This document shows, piece after piece, positions 46,138 to 57,700 of a stretch of 64,000 bases of DNA. The stretch lies in the NCBI GenBank assembly GCA_036971715.1, contig JAVHJL010000003.1:2294001-2358000 (forward strand), read 5' to 3'. A program made the translations under genes and the position numbers. The notes under the pieces are model-generated. The model was not told where the DNA came from. It was given only the letters and a program-made list of their open reading frames with translations, and made no database searches. This stretch comes from Arthrobotrys musiformis (Eukaryota > Ascomycota > Orbiliomycetes > Orbiliales > Orbiliaceae). Position 1 is the stretch's first letter, and each line of letters opens with the position of its first letter.

Positions 46138-47034
46138 CTATTTGCAAAACAACTTCTTGATAATTCCAAACACAAGCTCAAGCAATCCAGCACCCGAATC
46201 CTGTTGCTGACCTCCACCACCTTGGTGCGGTTCCTGCTGCTGATAGTTCGGTTGTTGGTGCTGCTGGTACCCACCGCTGTTGTGCTGCTGCTGTCCACCA
46301 TAGGCCCAGCCATGTTGACTCGGATCAACCTCACCCACACCTTCGGCTTGAAGGTCGATATAGATCCTACCAGCATTCTTTTCGATGCTGTATACCAGGT
46401 TGTTATCCCGGCAAAACTTCTCGACGGCTGGTTTGATCTTCTGGACATGATTTTCCGAGTGGATGCCTTTGCCTACAATGACATGCAGCCCCTTGGCATG
46501 TTGTCGCCTGGCGGCTTGTATTCTTGTTGCGAGAATCTCTCTATCACCGCCCGCCAGAGAAATTAGCACGACTCGACCACAAATACCAATAGGCAGCTAA
46601 GTTGGGAGCGGGAAAAAGCGTACTCCGCTTCTTCAACAAATAAACCATGGAGATCGATAGTATCCTCCTCCACGTTTGCGTTATTTACTCGAAAGATATA
46701 CTCAGAAGCCTGTTTATTGTAATTATCGGCATTGGCCTCATGGTGCTTCGCTTGGTTTGACAGTTCTTTCGCGAGAGCTCCGTCGCCGTTCTGGTACGCT
46801 TCACGAGATTGCCCGATGAGTTCGTGTCGTCGGTTTTGTTCACTACGGGCGAGGCCGCGCAAGCGGTCGTATTCGGCCTCGTCGGCAGCGTGCTGGCCAC
46901 CCCTGTGCTCCCTCGCGAGGGCTGGGAAACAAACATCTCGTTAGATCGATCGGGATCTTGGTATCATCAATGGTAGCGAGGGGTAGATTTTTTTGCTCAC
47001 GATTTGCGCTTAGCGTTCTCATCTGGTACGACAT
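46138..47034 (-). CDS. DUF1771-Smr domain protein
   Basis: Three exons (introns 46922-47000, 46541-46623) encode about 244 residues. The DUF1771 helical region (YDRLRGLARSEQNRRHELI) is followed by an Smr domain with its signature IDLHGLFVEEAEE and the glycine-rich motif HVIVGKGIHS, then IYIDL. It is like yeast YPL199C. Smr domains bind or cut nucleic acid; fungal members are poorly characterised. The C-terminal 60 residues are Gln/His/Gly-rich and probably disordered, ending in a short hydrophobic stretch (LLELVFGIIKKLF). The splice at the second intron restores the VEEAEEIL join, so that junction is well supported. Confidence 0.93.
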
Positions 47035-47397
47035 TTTAGGGGCGGGATACCGATTGCTCTCTTTGCGGTGAAGGGTGAAGGCGATAGAATGAAGGATGGA
47101 TGTAAAGGGAGAGAAAGGGAGCTTCCGGCGCTGTCGATTTTACTTTTCTATGTATGGAGACGCCTCCGACAGCAGGCGCCCTTTCCGCCAGTCATTGCCA
47201 TGCAGGGCCCTGGCACCTTGGTTGGCTTAAAATCCGTGCCAAGAAGCTGAGATTCTGGACTCCAAACTGTGCCGCTGAACGTAATTTTTGACTTTTCGAA
47301 TCTATACATGCATATGAACAATCACCACCAAATGCAGACGCCCGCGAACTCCCAAAACACCAATGATATGCACATGTAGCTTTCTCTATGATATGCC
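47035..47397. other. Spacer between Smr gene and KTI12
   Basis: 363 bp between two genes on the same strand. It should contain the promoter of the Smr gene. No feature stands out. Confidence 0.45.
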
Positions 47398-48667
47398 CTA
47401 TTCCAACTCTTTATTTAGATATTCAACAAACATGCTTTTCAGTCTTGTTCTTTCAGCGGTGTGTTGTCGGTTGAATGATATAAACTGCCTTCGTATTCTC
47501 TGGAGCTGTGGCAGCCCGACGTGGTTGGCTGGTAGTTCGATTGCCTTGATGATATGTTAACTTTGCTCCTAGGGGGTTTATATAATTTTGATATGATAAA
47601 CGTACTGTAGATGCCTCTGGTATTTTAACAGAACCCCCAGCTCCATTCGTCTTCTGATACTCCAGGACAGCAGATACAACATCCTGTGTCGTCTTATCAA
47701 GAATTTGCAAGTAATTTGATTCCGCAGCAGGTTTCTATCCACAAACAAGTCAGCCATTTTAATTCTCAAGCTTTGAGAAGAGAAAAAAGGACAAAAGGGA
47801 ACAACATACCAGCACTGTCGCTAAATGGGGTTTAACCGCCTCATTGTTCACCATGGCATTCCAAATCTCCTCGCCAGGTATATCCTCATCCATCCATGGC
47901 ACAACAAACAAGGGGCTGTCCCACCTCGTCATCCCATTCGGTTCTTCGTATCGGAATATCAAGTTATCCAGAACATCCGGTGCGTAAGCCTCCCGAGAAT
48001 CCTCCTTCTTTCCTTCCCCGCCCGTTTCTTCTCCTCCACTTCTCTCAGAATCCTTCGCTACATTCCATTCTTTGCATTTCTCGGCCGGGGTGCCAACGTA
48101 TACGACGCAAGAAGGTGTGAGGAGAGCTTTGGATTCGCAGTGGAGTTGGTATCTGTAGCCTTTGATGTAATTCATGCCATCGGCGATTACGATGTCGTCG
48201 GCGGATAGTAGCCTTTTCACGGCACCGTAGAAAGTCGCTCGTGCATCCTTTTCCGGTCTCGCTTCTACATGTTATACTTATGAAGTGAGTAAGTGACTTT
48301 CGTTCTTTTTGTTTTTTTCCCTTCACTTTATTCTATGTGATACCATCGCATGTGACAGCAGGCTGGGAAGTGAGTACCTCTATAAACCTCCTTGGATATC
48401 CCCAAACCCTCGTCGTTAACGACGTGTACCTTGAGACGGGCGATTCGCGGATCCGTGGACGATAATTCGGCGATCTTGGAATTGAAAAGGTCTCGAATTT
48501 GGTTCGCACGTGTCGTTTTACCAGAGGCTGGGAAGCCGGACATCATGATTAACTAAAAACGGGTGCATGCCGCACAATGTTAGACTGGTACTTTGGCCAG
48601 ACTGTGGATATGCTATGTGTATGTGATGATCATCACGCCTCATTCCCGGGATGAGACTTACAGGCAT
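47398..48667 (-). CDS. KTI12: KTI12, Elongator-associated P-loop protein
   Basis: Five exons (introns 48553-48661, 48265-48377, 47735-47809, 47545-47605) encode about 303 residues, normal for the family. The first exon is only 6 nt (ATG CCT) and joins to give MPLIMMSGFPASGKTT, the KTI12 N-terminus with its P-loop. Other family blocks are VIADGMNYIKGYRYQL, CKEWN and NLIFRYEEPNGMTRWDSPLF. The final exon restores the C-terminal block LPQLQRIRRQFISFNRQH and ends LFVEYLN-like (MFVEYLNKELE). KTI12 is a tRNA-binding ATPase that regulates the Elongator complex, which modifies wobble uridines in tRNA. The last intron uses an AAG acceptor; a longer reading frame with a different end exists there but loses the conserved tail. 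Confidence 0.95.
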
Positions 48668-49805
48668 GGCGGCGGCGGGATGCTTGAGGGCGCTCGAGAT
48701 CGAGCACTTTTTGCGTGTGTGACGAGGGGTATGGTGGGGTGAAATGGGTCTGGGTTTTGGAAGCGCAAAACCTCAAGACTCAAAAGTTCCTCTTAGAGCT
48801 CACTGCCTGTAAGCTTAATTAGCTTGGCTTAGCGAAACTACAAGCTCAACCTTGAGGCGAAAAAATGGCTCCTGGCGACGAAAACGAGTTATCAATAATG
48901 CACCTCCCATAGAACCATTCGGTACCTTTTTATCCCATTTATTACCATATGAATTTATATCATTATCATAGTTTTCAATTCAATGGAAAATTCAATAGCT
49001 CAAATTACAACATAAACAACACACAACTATAGCATGACTCAAAACTCCCCGATCCCCAAGCCCTACAGAATGCGCGACTAAACTAGTCACATTGTAACAA
49101 CTAGCAGCATACTATAAGTGGAGCATTTCATCTCCATAAAGGTTTTCTGATATAGCCGCCTAAATTTGCCGCATACCCTGTCAGGAAATAAAAAAGCATT
49201 AAATGCGGCGGGTTCCTTCGCCTAGAATCCTCATGGCTGGGGAAGGTGGACCTGCGAGGTCTACCAGCATTCCACAACTAAGAACCGCCAGTTTCACCAT
49301 CTATGTATGCCTAACATGAGTATCGCAACGTATACTAAACATGGACAAACTTAATTTAGAAACGTCGTTTTTAGTCATTACGATCTTCAAGCGGGTTTAC
49401 CAAAATCCAGCCCGATGCATTTTTATATTTTTTAGAGTTTTAATTGAGAAAGCCAAGGAAGGCAGAGCGTATCGTGACTGGCCTCGCAATCACAACCGGA
49501 ATGCTGGAGGAAATCTTGGATAGATCTAAACATCAGGTGCTCCGCTGTCAATATGCATTCCGGTAAAACCCTGATTCGAGATGGTATATTGCCTTTTGTG
49601 CACTCTCTGTTGGGTTTCTTTTCGGCGGCAGTGGTATTGTTATATAAAGCTTTCTTCTCTAAGGCCTCATGACGGAATATCTTTGATTGTGAACTTGTGC
49701 CTTTTTTTGATACTCATTTTTCTTTCTACCTTGTTGTGGCCTGTGGCCCTTTTTATTTTATTTTATTTTATTTCATACATTCATTCTTATTTCTAAGTTG
49801 ACAAA
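48668..49805. other. Divergent region upstream of KTI12 and the chitinase
   Basis: 1.1 kb, rather AT-rich. A short 60-codon frame at 49341 is not convincing. TATTTTATTTTATTTTATTT near 49755 sits 40-50 bp before the chitinase start and may be part of its core promoter. Confidence 0.45.
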
Positions 49806-51355
49806 ATGCCGTCACTCAGATCTACTCTGACAAAAGCGCTTCTGAGAAGCATAGTATTTTTTCCTTTCGTTCCACAACTCGCCTCTGGGTTTGATATCCA
49901 AGGCACAAATAACGTAGCGTTATATTGGGGTCAAAACTCCGCTCGTAAGCTTGCATATCCTATGACCTACTCGAGGTAGACCGATAGACTAACGGGGATA
50001 TTAAAACAGAGATATCCCCCCAATCACCGCTAAAATCCTACTGTGACCGCCCAGACGTCGATATCCTAATCCTCTCATTCATCTCCCTCCTCTACTCCAA
50101 CGAAAAGATTCCAATTCTAAACCAGGCAACACCACAGTGCTTCCCGATCCCTGGTTCTGCGGGAGGACAGGTATCATGCCCGGAATTAGCCCAAGAGATC
50201 GAATATTGCAAAGGAAAGGGGAAGAAGATACTTGTATCTTTGGGTGGTGCGACGGGTGGATATGAGCTTTTGAGCTCCGCTGAGGCGGCGGCGGCAGCGA
50301 AGCAGGTTTGGGATACTTACCTCGGGGGTGGACAGGGTGGAATGGCGGTTAGGCCGTTTGGGGAGGTTGAAGTTGATGGTGTCGATTTGGGTTTGTACTC
50401 CCTTTGATACAGGACGGTGAGAAAGGAAGGAACTGAAAGAGTATGCGTTTTTAGACCTCGAGTCTCCACCTGGAGTGGAGGGAACACACTGGCCGGTGTT
50501 TATCGATACGATTAGATCACTCTATCAAACTGAAGCTGGACGAAATGGTAAAAAGGACTACTTAGTCACCGCGTCCCCTCAATGCGTTTATCCGGATGTT
50601 ATACTCTCACCAGCCCTGAGGGATAAAAGATCTTGGTTTGATATGGTACGTTTATCACGATTTAAAACCCGTGACAAAAAACGAAGCTGGCTACGTTTGC
50701 TAACCAGATGATTTTACGTTCTGTAGCTTTTTATACAATTCTATAGTAAGGCCATTCTATTAAAAGATTACTTATAAACGAAAGATACACGATTTTCTAA
50801 CAAGTAGGTAATAAAAAATTAGACAACCAATGCGCCCCAACAAACCCCTCCTCCTTCAACTTCAACCAATGGGCAGAATGGGCCCGTTCCTCCTCCTTAA
50901 ACCCTTCAGTAAAATTGTTCATCGGCGCACCGGCCGCACCCTCCGCTGCACCCTCCGGTGGGTTCACACCACTAGAATCCCTACTCGAAATAGCATCAGA
51001 CTCAATGGAGGACTGTGAAAACGCCCGCGTATTCTGGAACGGTGACTCCATGGCCACCAATTCTACAAACCCCTACAATCCCTTCGGCGGAATCGCATTC
51101 TGGGATGCCTCATGGACTACACCGGAGTACACTGCTGCTACTAAATTTGGTCTAACAGGTAGCTGGGAAAAAGCCAAAGCCAGGAACCAAATTTTCAGAA
51201 GAGAAGAGCTAGAACGTGACGCCCGCAGGCCGGGAGAGGAGAATGAGGCTGAAAGTGCAGCTGAGAGGAAAAGGAAAAGTACACGTACTCCGACAAGAGG
51301 GAGAACCACACGGATACGTCATTCTATTCGTCGTCGACACAGGCATAGACGATGA
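49806..51355 (+). CDS. GH18 chitinase, class III type
   Basis: Five exons (introns 49945-50009, 50391-50454, 50646-50726, 50746-50822) encode about 420 residues. A signal peptide precedes a mature start near FDIQGTNNVALYWGQNSA, the classic class III opening. GH18 strand motifs follow: KKILVSLGGATGGY, then the catalytic DxxDxDxE as DGVDLDLE (D169, D172, D174, E176), with the second intron cutting this motif. The fourth exon is 19 nt and gives LFIQFY, rebuilding QFYNNQC. The acid Glu is present, so activity is plausible. After the last core block (GGIAFWDASW) comes a highly charged tail that is Glu-rich and then Arg-rich (SIRRRHRHRR). It hydrolyses chitin or acts in wall remodelling; the class is known from hevamine and fungal Cts1-like enzymes. 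Confidence 0.94.
50727..50745 (+). other. 19-nt internal exon of the chitinase gene
   Basis: It lies between a TGTAG acceptor and a GTAAGG donor. It is needed to give the conserved QFYNN segment; reading through either flanking intron introduces stops. Confidence 0.8.
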
Positions 51356-51984
51356 TTGGACGGGGGTGACGGATTTAACCATTTTTGCTTTCTCTCTCTT
51401 TCTTTCGTTTAAAGCTGGTAGCTGACAACTAGCCATGAATTTGGGGCGTTTTGTATCACCGGGCGAGGCATACTGGATCTACCCTACCCGCCTATTGCTA
51501 TGACTTTGCATTTTCTTTCTTCCCCTTCCTTTTTTTTTTTTTTTTTTTTGCTTTTATATGCATATGCTTAGATACCTACATGACCGGCGTTATGCTTTGT
51601 ATTCTTAACGATCGATACCCTTAATACTCTTTCTCAAACGCGGATATGTACCCAAGAGGTACCGTCTACAATCATCTAGTATCCTCAGCCTCTCCGAAGT
51701 ACTTACATCTAGCCGCAAACATGAATCACGAAGAACAAAACAAAAAAGAAAAAGAAAAGAAAAAGACATTCAACTCAGACTGCGCAAGTGTTGCATTTTT
51801 TGCGCAAGAAAAATTAACATTCCAAACTTTTTGTGTTGTTTCCGAAAAAAAAAAAAAAAACTTGTGACTAAACCAGATTGAATTAATTTTAGAAATCGAA
51901 ATCGTAGACGTCTTATCAAACCATCGATTTCGGAGGTGGAAGGGGGTAAATTTCCATCAACGGGGATCTCGAGGACGATAGAAC
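51356..51984. other. Spacer between chitinase and EFM7-type gene
   Basis: 629 bp with T19 at 51531-51549 and an A-run near 51845. No gene seen. It should include the chitinase 3' UTR and the downstream promoter. Confidence 0.5.
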
Positions 51985-52927
51985 ATGGCAATGACAGAAG
52001 ATACTTTGAACCACAACTCCGACTCTAGCGACGTCGAAGATGTCGGCGGCGGTCTCTTCGATGAACCAGATGGTACTACAATGCACAATCCCCCGCATGA
52101 TATCACAAAACTTAAAGAAAACGCATGGAATACTAACGGATATCTATAAAAAAGACTGGAAACCAAAAACCCCACCCCCAACTTTCGCATCCCACACTCT
52201 CTCACTCTCCCCAGAGTCATCCATAACCGTCCGTCTGATCGGTAAATCCCCGCTCTGGGGTCACCTCCTTTGGAACGCCTCCCGCATAACCTGCAACTAC
52301 ATCGAATCAACCGCAGAATCACTCGTCAAAGGGAAAACAGTCGTAGAATTCGGTGCAGGCGCAGGATTACCTTCCCTCGTTTGTGCGGCCTTGGGTGCAA
52401 AGACGGCGGTTATAACGGACTACCCGGACCCGGATTTAATCCAGAACATCGAATACAACAAACTACATTCTTTGGCTTCTCTGGATGACGAAGAGTCAAG
52501 TCTCGAAAATGGAGACGGGACGAGGAAAATGGTTTTACCGAAAACAAGTACAATACATTGCGCAGGTTACATTTGGGGTGCACCTCCAGACCCACTCCTA
52601 GAAATCTCCCCGAAGGGATACGACCTCTGCATCCTTTCCGACCTCCTCTTTAACCACTCCCAACATGAGGCCCTACTAAAGAGTGTGAAATTCACTCTCG
52701 CGAAGCCAGATGGCGTAGCATTAGTCTTCTTCACCCCGCACAGGCCCTGGCTATACGAGAAGGATCTCAATTTTTTCAACCTAGTCCGAGAGACCGGGGA
52801 ATTAGAAGTTGAGCAGGTGGTGGAAGAGAAACTGGACAAAGTAATGCTTGAGGAGCCTAGAGGGGATCAGAGTTTACTCCTGAAGGTGTTCGGGTACAAG
52901 ATTACTTGGAAGAAGGAGTCAACATAA
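51985..52927 (+). CDS. EFM7/NNT1-type protein methyltransferase (eEF1A N-terminus)
   Basis: Two exons (intron 52073-52154, branch ACTAACG) encode about 286 residues. Yeast Efm7 trimethylates the N-terminal Gly and dimethylates the adjacent Lys of eEF1A. The acidic N-terminus reads GGGLFDEPDDWKP, then the family block VRLIGKSPLWGHLLWNASR, then motif I of the SAM-binding site, VVEFGAGAGLPSLV, and DYPDPDLIQNI. A post-motif segment CILSDLLFNHSQHEAL also fits this class of seven-beta-strand methyltransferases. The ATG at 51985 is chosen because its frame continues into FDEP across the splice; another ATG lies two codons on. It converges on the GPI-type protein gene. Confidence 0.93.
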
Positions 52928-53464
52928 GGATTTATATATAGACCATAGACATCGTGCCAGCTATAGACCATAAAGTAACTTCCCAAACGAGATTTACCCC
53001 AGTATTTCCTATTAAACGTATTCTTAAACTTATCGTACATTTTTGAATTATAAAAACAGTGGCAACTAACTTTCGAGCATGCCTACTGATGCAACTCAGG
53101 CCTCCAATCAATCAAGGGAGAGAGAGAGAACGCTGCTGTAAACCCCACTCAACTACCAACAATGCCTTTTGTTTTTCTTTTGAGAAAAAAAGAAACAATC
53201 AACGCTATTATGATGTCTATATGTATGCTGTTCGATTATTTTTCGTGTGTACTGTTTTTGTATGCAATGAATCGCTAAAATGCAAAATAAAAAGAAACCA
53301 CAAGAGCGTGAAAAGAATGAAAGAGAGAGGTAGGTGGCATAATCCTACCGACCCTATCGTCAAAATTCGTAGAGTGACCGTAGTTGTTGGGTTGCAATTG
53401 TATTTAAAAAAGAACCCGTATTCGTATCCATATTTAAGTCGTCGGAGGCGGAGGGTATCCGGAT
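52928..53464. other. Convergent spacer
   Basis: 537 bp between the stops of the methyltransferase and GPI-type protein genes. A plus-strand frame at 53059-53652 crosses into the latter gene but has no protein-like composition. Confidence 0.45.
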
Positions 53465-54786
53465 TTAGAAAGCAGCACCGCCCACGTATCCCAGAACGGC
53501 CATTAATGCAACCACCGGGGCTGCCGGCCCAGGGGTATATAAAGTGCCGGCGTTGGTATGAAGCGAAGCAGTACCAGTTGCCGTTTCGGTTTCTTGCGGG
53601 TTCTGCGCCCGTGTCGGTGATAATGTCGGAACCACAACTAAAAACTCAGTGACCGTGCCGACTGCGCCGTTTGGAAGTGTGAACGTGCTTGTTGACCATG
53701 CAGTTGTAAATGCAGACTTTACTGTCGTGTCTAATGTTGTTCTTACTGTTGTTGTTATTTCGGTTGAAGTTGTTACTTCTGTTGAGGTCGGAATATCTGT
53801 TGATGTTTCCGATGGTTCGTCAGACGATGTGGTGGATGTTTCTTTAGTAGGAGTTGAGGTTATGTCCTCGGTTGTTGTAGATTGAGCTTCAGAAGTAGTG
53901 GCTATGTCAGTAGAGGAAGGAAGCTCGGTGTTGTCGCTAGGAGTAGTAGTTATACCATCTGTGGTGGTCGTCTCCGTCTCCGTTGGACTACTAGTGGTCT
54001 CAGCATCGGTGGAAGTAGTGGTTTCTGGAGCAAGGAATACTATTAGCAACCATATCCACGATTTGAAAGCCGCTCTCGAAAAAAAGTCCAATTAAATGCA
54101 AAATTAAATGTGATAAAGATAAGATAAAATGAAAACACGGCGTCACATGCAAAAGCAAGGTGATATCCGTACTTGATGGTGAGGTAGTACTAATACTAGT
54201 AGTAGACGACTCAACTTCCGTGCTGGAGTCAGAGGTCACCTCGTCTCCAGTGGAGGTCGGAGTCGGCGTAGAAGTAGAAGTAGAAATGGAAGTGGAGGAA
54301 GGAGTGGTGGTGGTTGGTAAAGACGTAGAAGTAGTAGGATTCCCATTACCATCATCGGTGGAGGTTGGCTCCAGAGTAGTCAAGCTACTCGAGGCGTCTG
54401 TGGTTGTAGTTTCTGCCGACGTGGTGGTTGACGTATTTGATATTGACCCAATGTCCGTGGGGGTTGGAATTGGAGTGCCGGGATCAGTCTCCTGGCGTTT
54501 GAAGAGCCGGAACGGATTCCGAACAACTATCAATTTGATAGCAGAAAATATTAGAATTGATATTGAGATGTATGGATATGGCCATAAGTATATTCGAGAA
54601 GCATGGAACCAACTTACTATCTCTGTAGTGATTCTGCTGAGCTCTTTTCTGGGCCTTCTGCCGTGCCAGAGCGTTGAAGTTGACGCCATCTGCCATAGCG
54701 TAGATGCTGGCCTGTGCTACAGGAACCAGGGCCAAGGCGACGGCCAACACGAAGAAGGCATTGAAAATCGACCGAGAAGACCACAT
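53465..54786 (-). CDS. Ser/Thr-rich GPI-anchored-type cell-surface protein
   Basis: Three exons (introns 54527-54617, 54025-54172) encode about 360 residues. A signal peptide is clear (FFVLAVALALVPVAQAS). The middle 200 residues are mostly Thr and Ser in short repeats, typical of heavily O-glycosylated wall proteins. Near the end is a segment with STSTFTLPNGAVGTVTEF, and the extreme C-terminus is hydrophobic (PVVALMAVLGYVGGAAF) after small residues, as in a GPI-attachment signal. No catalytic domain is seen. It may be a structural or adhesion-type mannoprotein. Repeats make the reading frame easy to follow, but the intron ends in the repeat region are less certain. Confidence 0.82.
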
Positions 54787-57700
54787 CCTTTTTTTGGTTC
54801 TGTGGCTTGCTACGGCTGATACAAAAAATTATTTATAAATAATAAAAATAAAATAAATTTGAAAGGGAAGAATTAAAAGCAAGAAATAAAAGTGAAGAAG
54901 AATAGTAAGAATAAGAGGAGGAGGGAGGATGATTGAATTGGAGGGGTGAGAGGGAGGGAGAGTTGGACTGTATGTGGAGAGGATGGTGGGAGGAAGAAGA
55001 GAAGAGATCAGAGTGTAGTTATCATCGCGGGATCTTCTGGAAGCGTGGAGTTAATAAATATAAATAAATTAGAAAAATAAAATAAAAATAAAAATAAAAC
55101 AGAAAGATATGTAAGTCAACCAGCCCTGTCGCCAGCCAGCTGTTTCTTGGTCACTGATCGCTTAGTACTTAGGGGAGTGTACGTGTATGTGTTGGTGTGC
55201 TCGGGTGAATGAATGAGTGGGTGAGTGAATGAGGGCAAAGACTGGGCTGGGCGATGAGCTCCAACAAAGATGCAAGTACTCCGAAGTACCGGGATGGATC
55301 GATTTGTATATGTGTATAGCCTTTGACTCTGAATTCACCAATGGCGAGGGCTTCAGGACTTAGGTCGATACTTATCTAATGGTGATGGCGCCCTCGATCG
55401 GAACGAAATGCTTACCTTGATCGATATCGAAAGGGCATATTGCAGCTCTGCATTTGTCTTTCAGCCCGGCTTCTGCAGATTTGGCCGGATCTCATGGGAC
55501 CCCCCGGTCGTGGCCCTGGTCGGTACATACATGTACTCCGTACGTGCTCAGAACTAACATCGTCCTGCGTACCGCATCCGAAAGGACCTTCGCTGTCCCC
55601 ACGCCCAACCTCCATCCAGCACGGTCCGAGCATGGGCCTCACCAAGGTAACATACATAAAACACCCGTCCCAAAAATAAGTGGCATCGATCGTTCTCGTT
55701 AAGGCAACTGGCAGCCCGGCCGGCAAGGGAGGCTCGACTGTTTTTTGTTTTGTTTTAAACTGCCCTGCGCCTGCCACATTATAATTCTACGCACGCACAT
55801 AAGGACGTTTAGTACGGCACATTATTGCTAGCAGCCCTTCGGAATCCAGTCGAATCTAGTCGATGATGCGGACAATAAAATAAGTTTCCTATCACCACCA
55901 TACCACCAACCGCCCTTAAGCTTCTTCACCTTTATTCTTGGCTAGCTAGGTCGACCTAACGATCCTATGTACGTTATATTTGTCCATCCGTACGTACATA
56001 ATGTACATGGATGTATATATGCAAGAGGCTGGAGAGAGGCCCATTCGATTCCCGCATTCGGGCTAGCCCCCTCCCTCAGGTTCCGCTGTTAACTGTGCTC
56101 CGGCCAAAACGCCTCACATCACTTGCGTGGCAACCCTAAGCTTCACCTTTTTCCTTTCAGTCTTAGTTCGTCCTGATGAATTTTTTTTTCACTTATTCTG
56201 ATTGAATGGGAACGCCATGTAACACTCTCTAATTCGACAGTAATACCGCATATCTCGGTCACCAAGGCTTGCAGGGCGGTTCGTCTGCTCACTAACATGT
56301 CACCAATGAGAATTAAACTTCTAACCACACTTCTTTTTTCTTTTCTAAATGATTTTTTTTTTTTTTTTAGGAGCGAGAATTAAAAGAAACTATTCTAACA
56401 CACCGCTAGTTAGCACCGAAGCCTAAGGCAAAAGGTTGGGTGAGGTGAGGTGAGGTGATGTTGGTATTGAGGGATATGCGTATAAAGTACTTCCATGCCA
56501 CTTCTATCACACCAGATACTTCCGGATAGACATCTAATTGTTCGCAAGAATCTTGTACACGGGCTAACGGCACCTTGACATCTGACATCAATCTTTGAAC
56601 GGAAAGCTCCTAAAAAAAGAATTCGATGTTTCCTTTTAGTTTTCCCCCATTCCCGAGTTCGCTCGCCAGCAAGGGGTATGACGAAGAGCGAAGGAGAAAT
56701 AAAAATACTTCTTACTACCTATGTAGGTACCTGAGTACTGGACTTAGCCACTACTCCTTGAGTTCGGAGAATACATCATATCATTGTAACGGTACAAGGT
56801 ATTTTTAATAGCACATGCCTTCCGTTTAGAACTTGACTGGGAGCACAGCCTCGAGAAATACTCTTTGTTGCCAACCTAACATTCTAAATCTTATTCAGTT
56901 GGGAATGTATTCTATGCCTTTAAAATTTAGATTCAGTATTGGAAGCCGGAAGATCAATATATTTATGGCGATACGGAGATAATTATTTTGCATGTTCTAC
57001 TCACGTGCTTTTTATATATACCACCAACTGTTAAATTCCACCCGACGTAGTGCCCCTCTATACATGTACACCCCCTCCCATCTCTCTAAGCAAGTAGGTG
57101 TTTACCTCTCAAGTAGTTATCCTCCAGTAATTCTATACGGGCCCGCTTACACTTGCCTTATTCTACGTCATTGGAAACTAAACTGGCCCAAAAACGACTC
57201 ATACGAATAAATAAACAAACTAGAAATATTCTAATCCTTGGTCTTGGGTTGCATCCAGGCCGTCTTTCTATTACGGCCGATCGCGAACGATCATATGCGC
57301 CATACAGTAGATATAACCTTGTAGAGCATCCTTGTGCGTACACGGACTATACATGCTCCCTTGGTTGCAACCGAAGAACCCCCACGGTCAAAATTTATGC
57401 TTTATCATAATTAACTATTTTATGAGGAAGAGACCTGTGTCTAGCGGCATGAGGGACTTGATTCACAAATGTTGCATTTTGAAAAATTTAGGAAAATTTA
57501 GGAAAGTGAAAACGACCCTAAGATTATATATGACATTCCATAACAATGCAACGGGGTTTCAAAAGTAAGCACGACCTGGGATACTATGACTAACGGGTCA
57601 TATGGGTATCAATACTGTTCCCTGGCACAAGTAGGGTAAGGTTTCGCCTGCAACTTGATACCACAGTTGATCAAGATCCGGCAATGGGGAAAATAGAAAG

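Noticed and set aside
53649..54819. Long plus-strand frames opposite the Ser/Thr-rich protein, rich in Val and Glu
   Set aside because: They are the antisense of the Thr/Ser codon repeats, which read as Val/Glu on the other strand. The minus-strand gene has a signal peptide and a GPI-type end.
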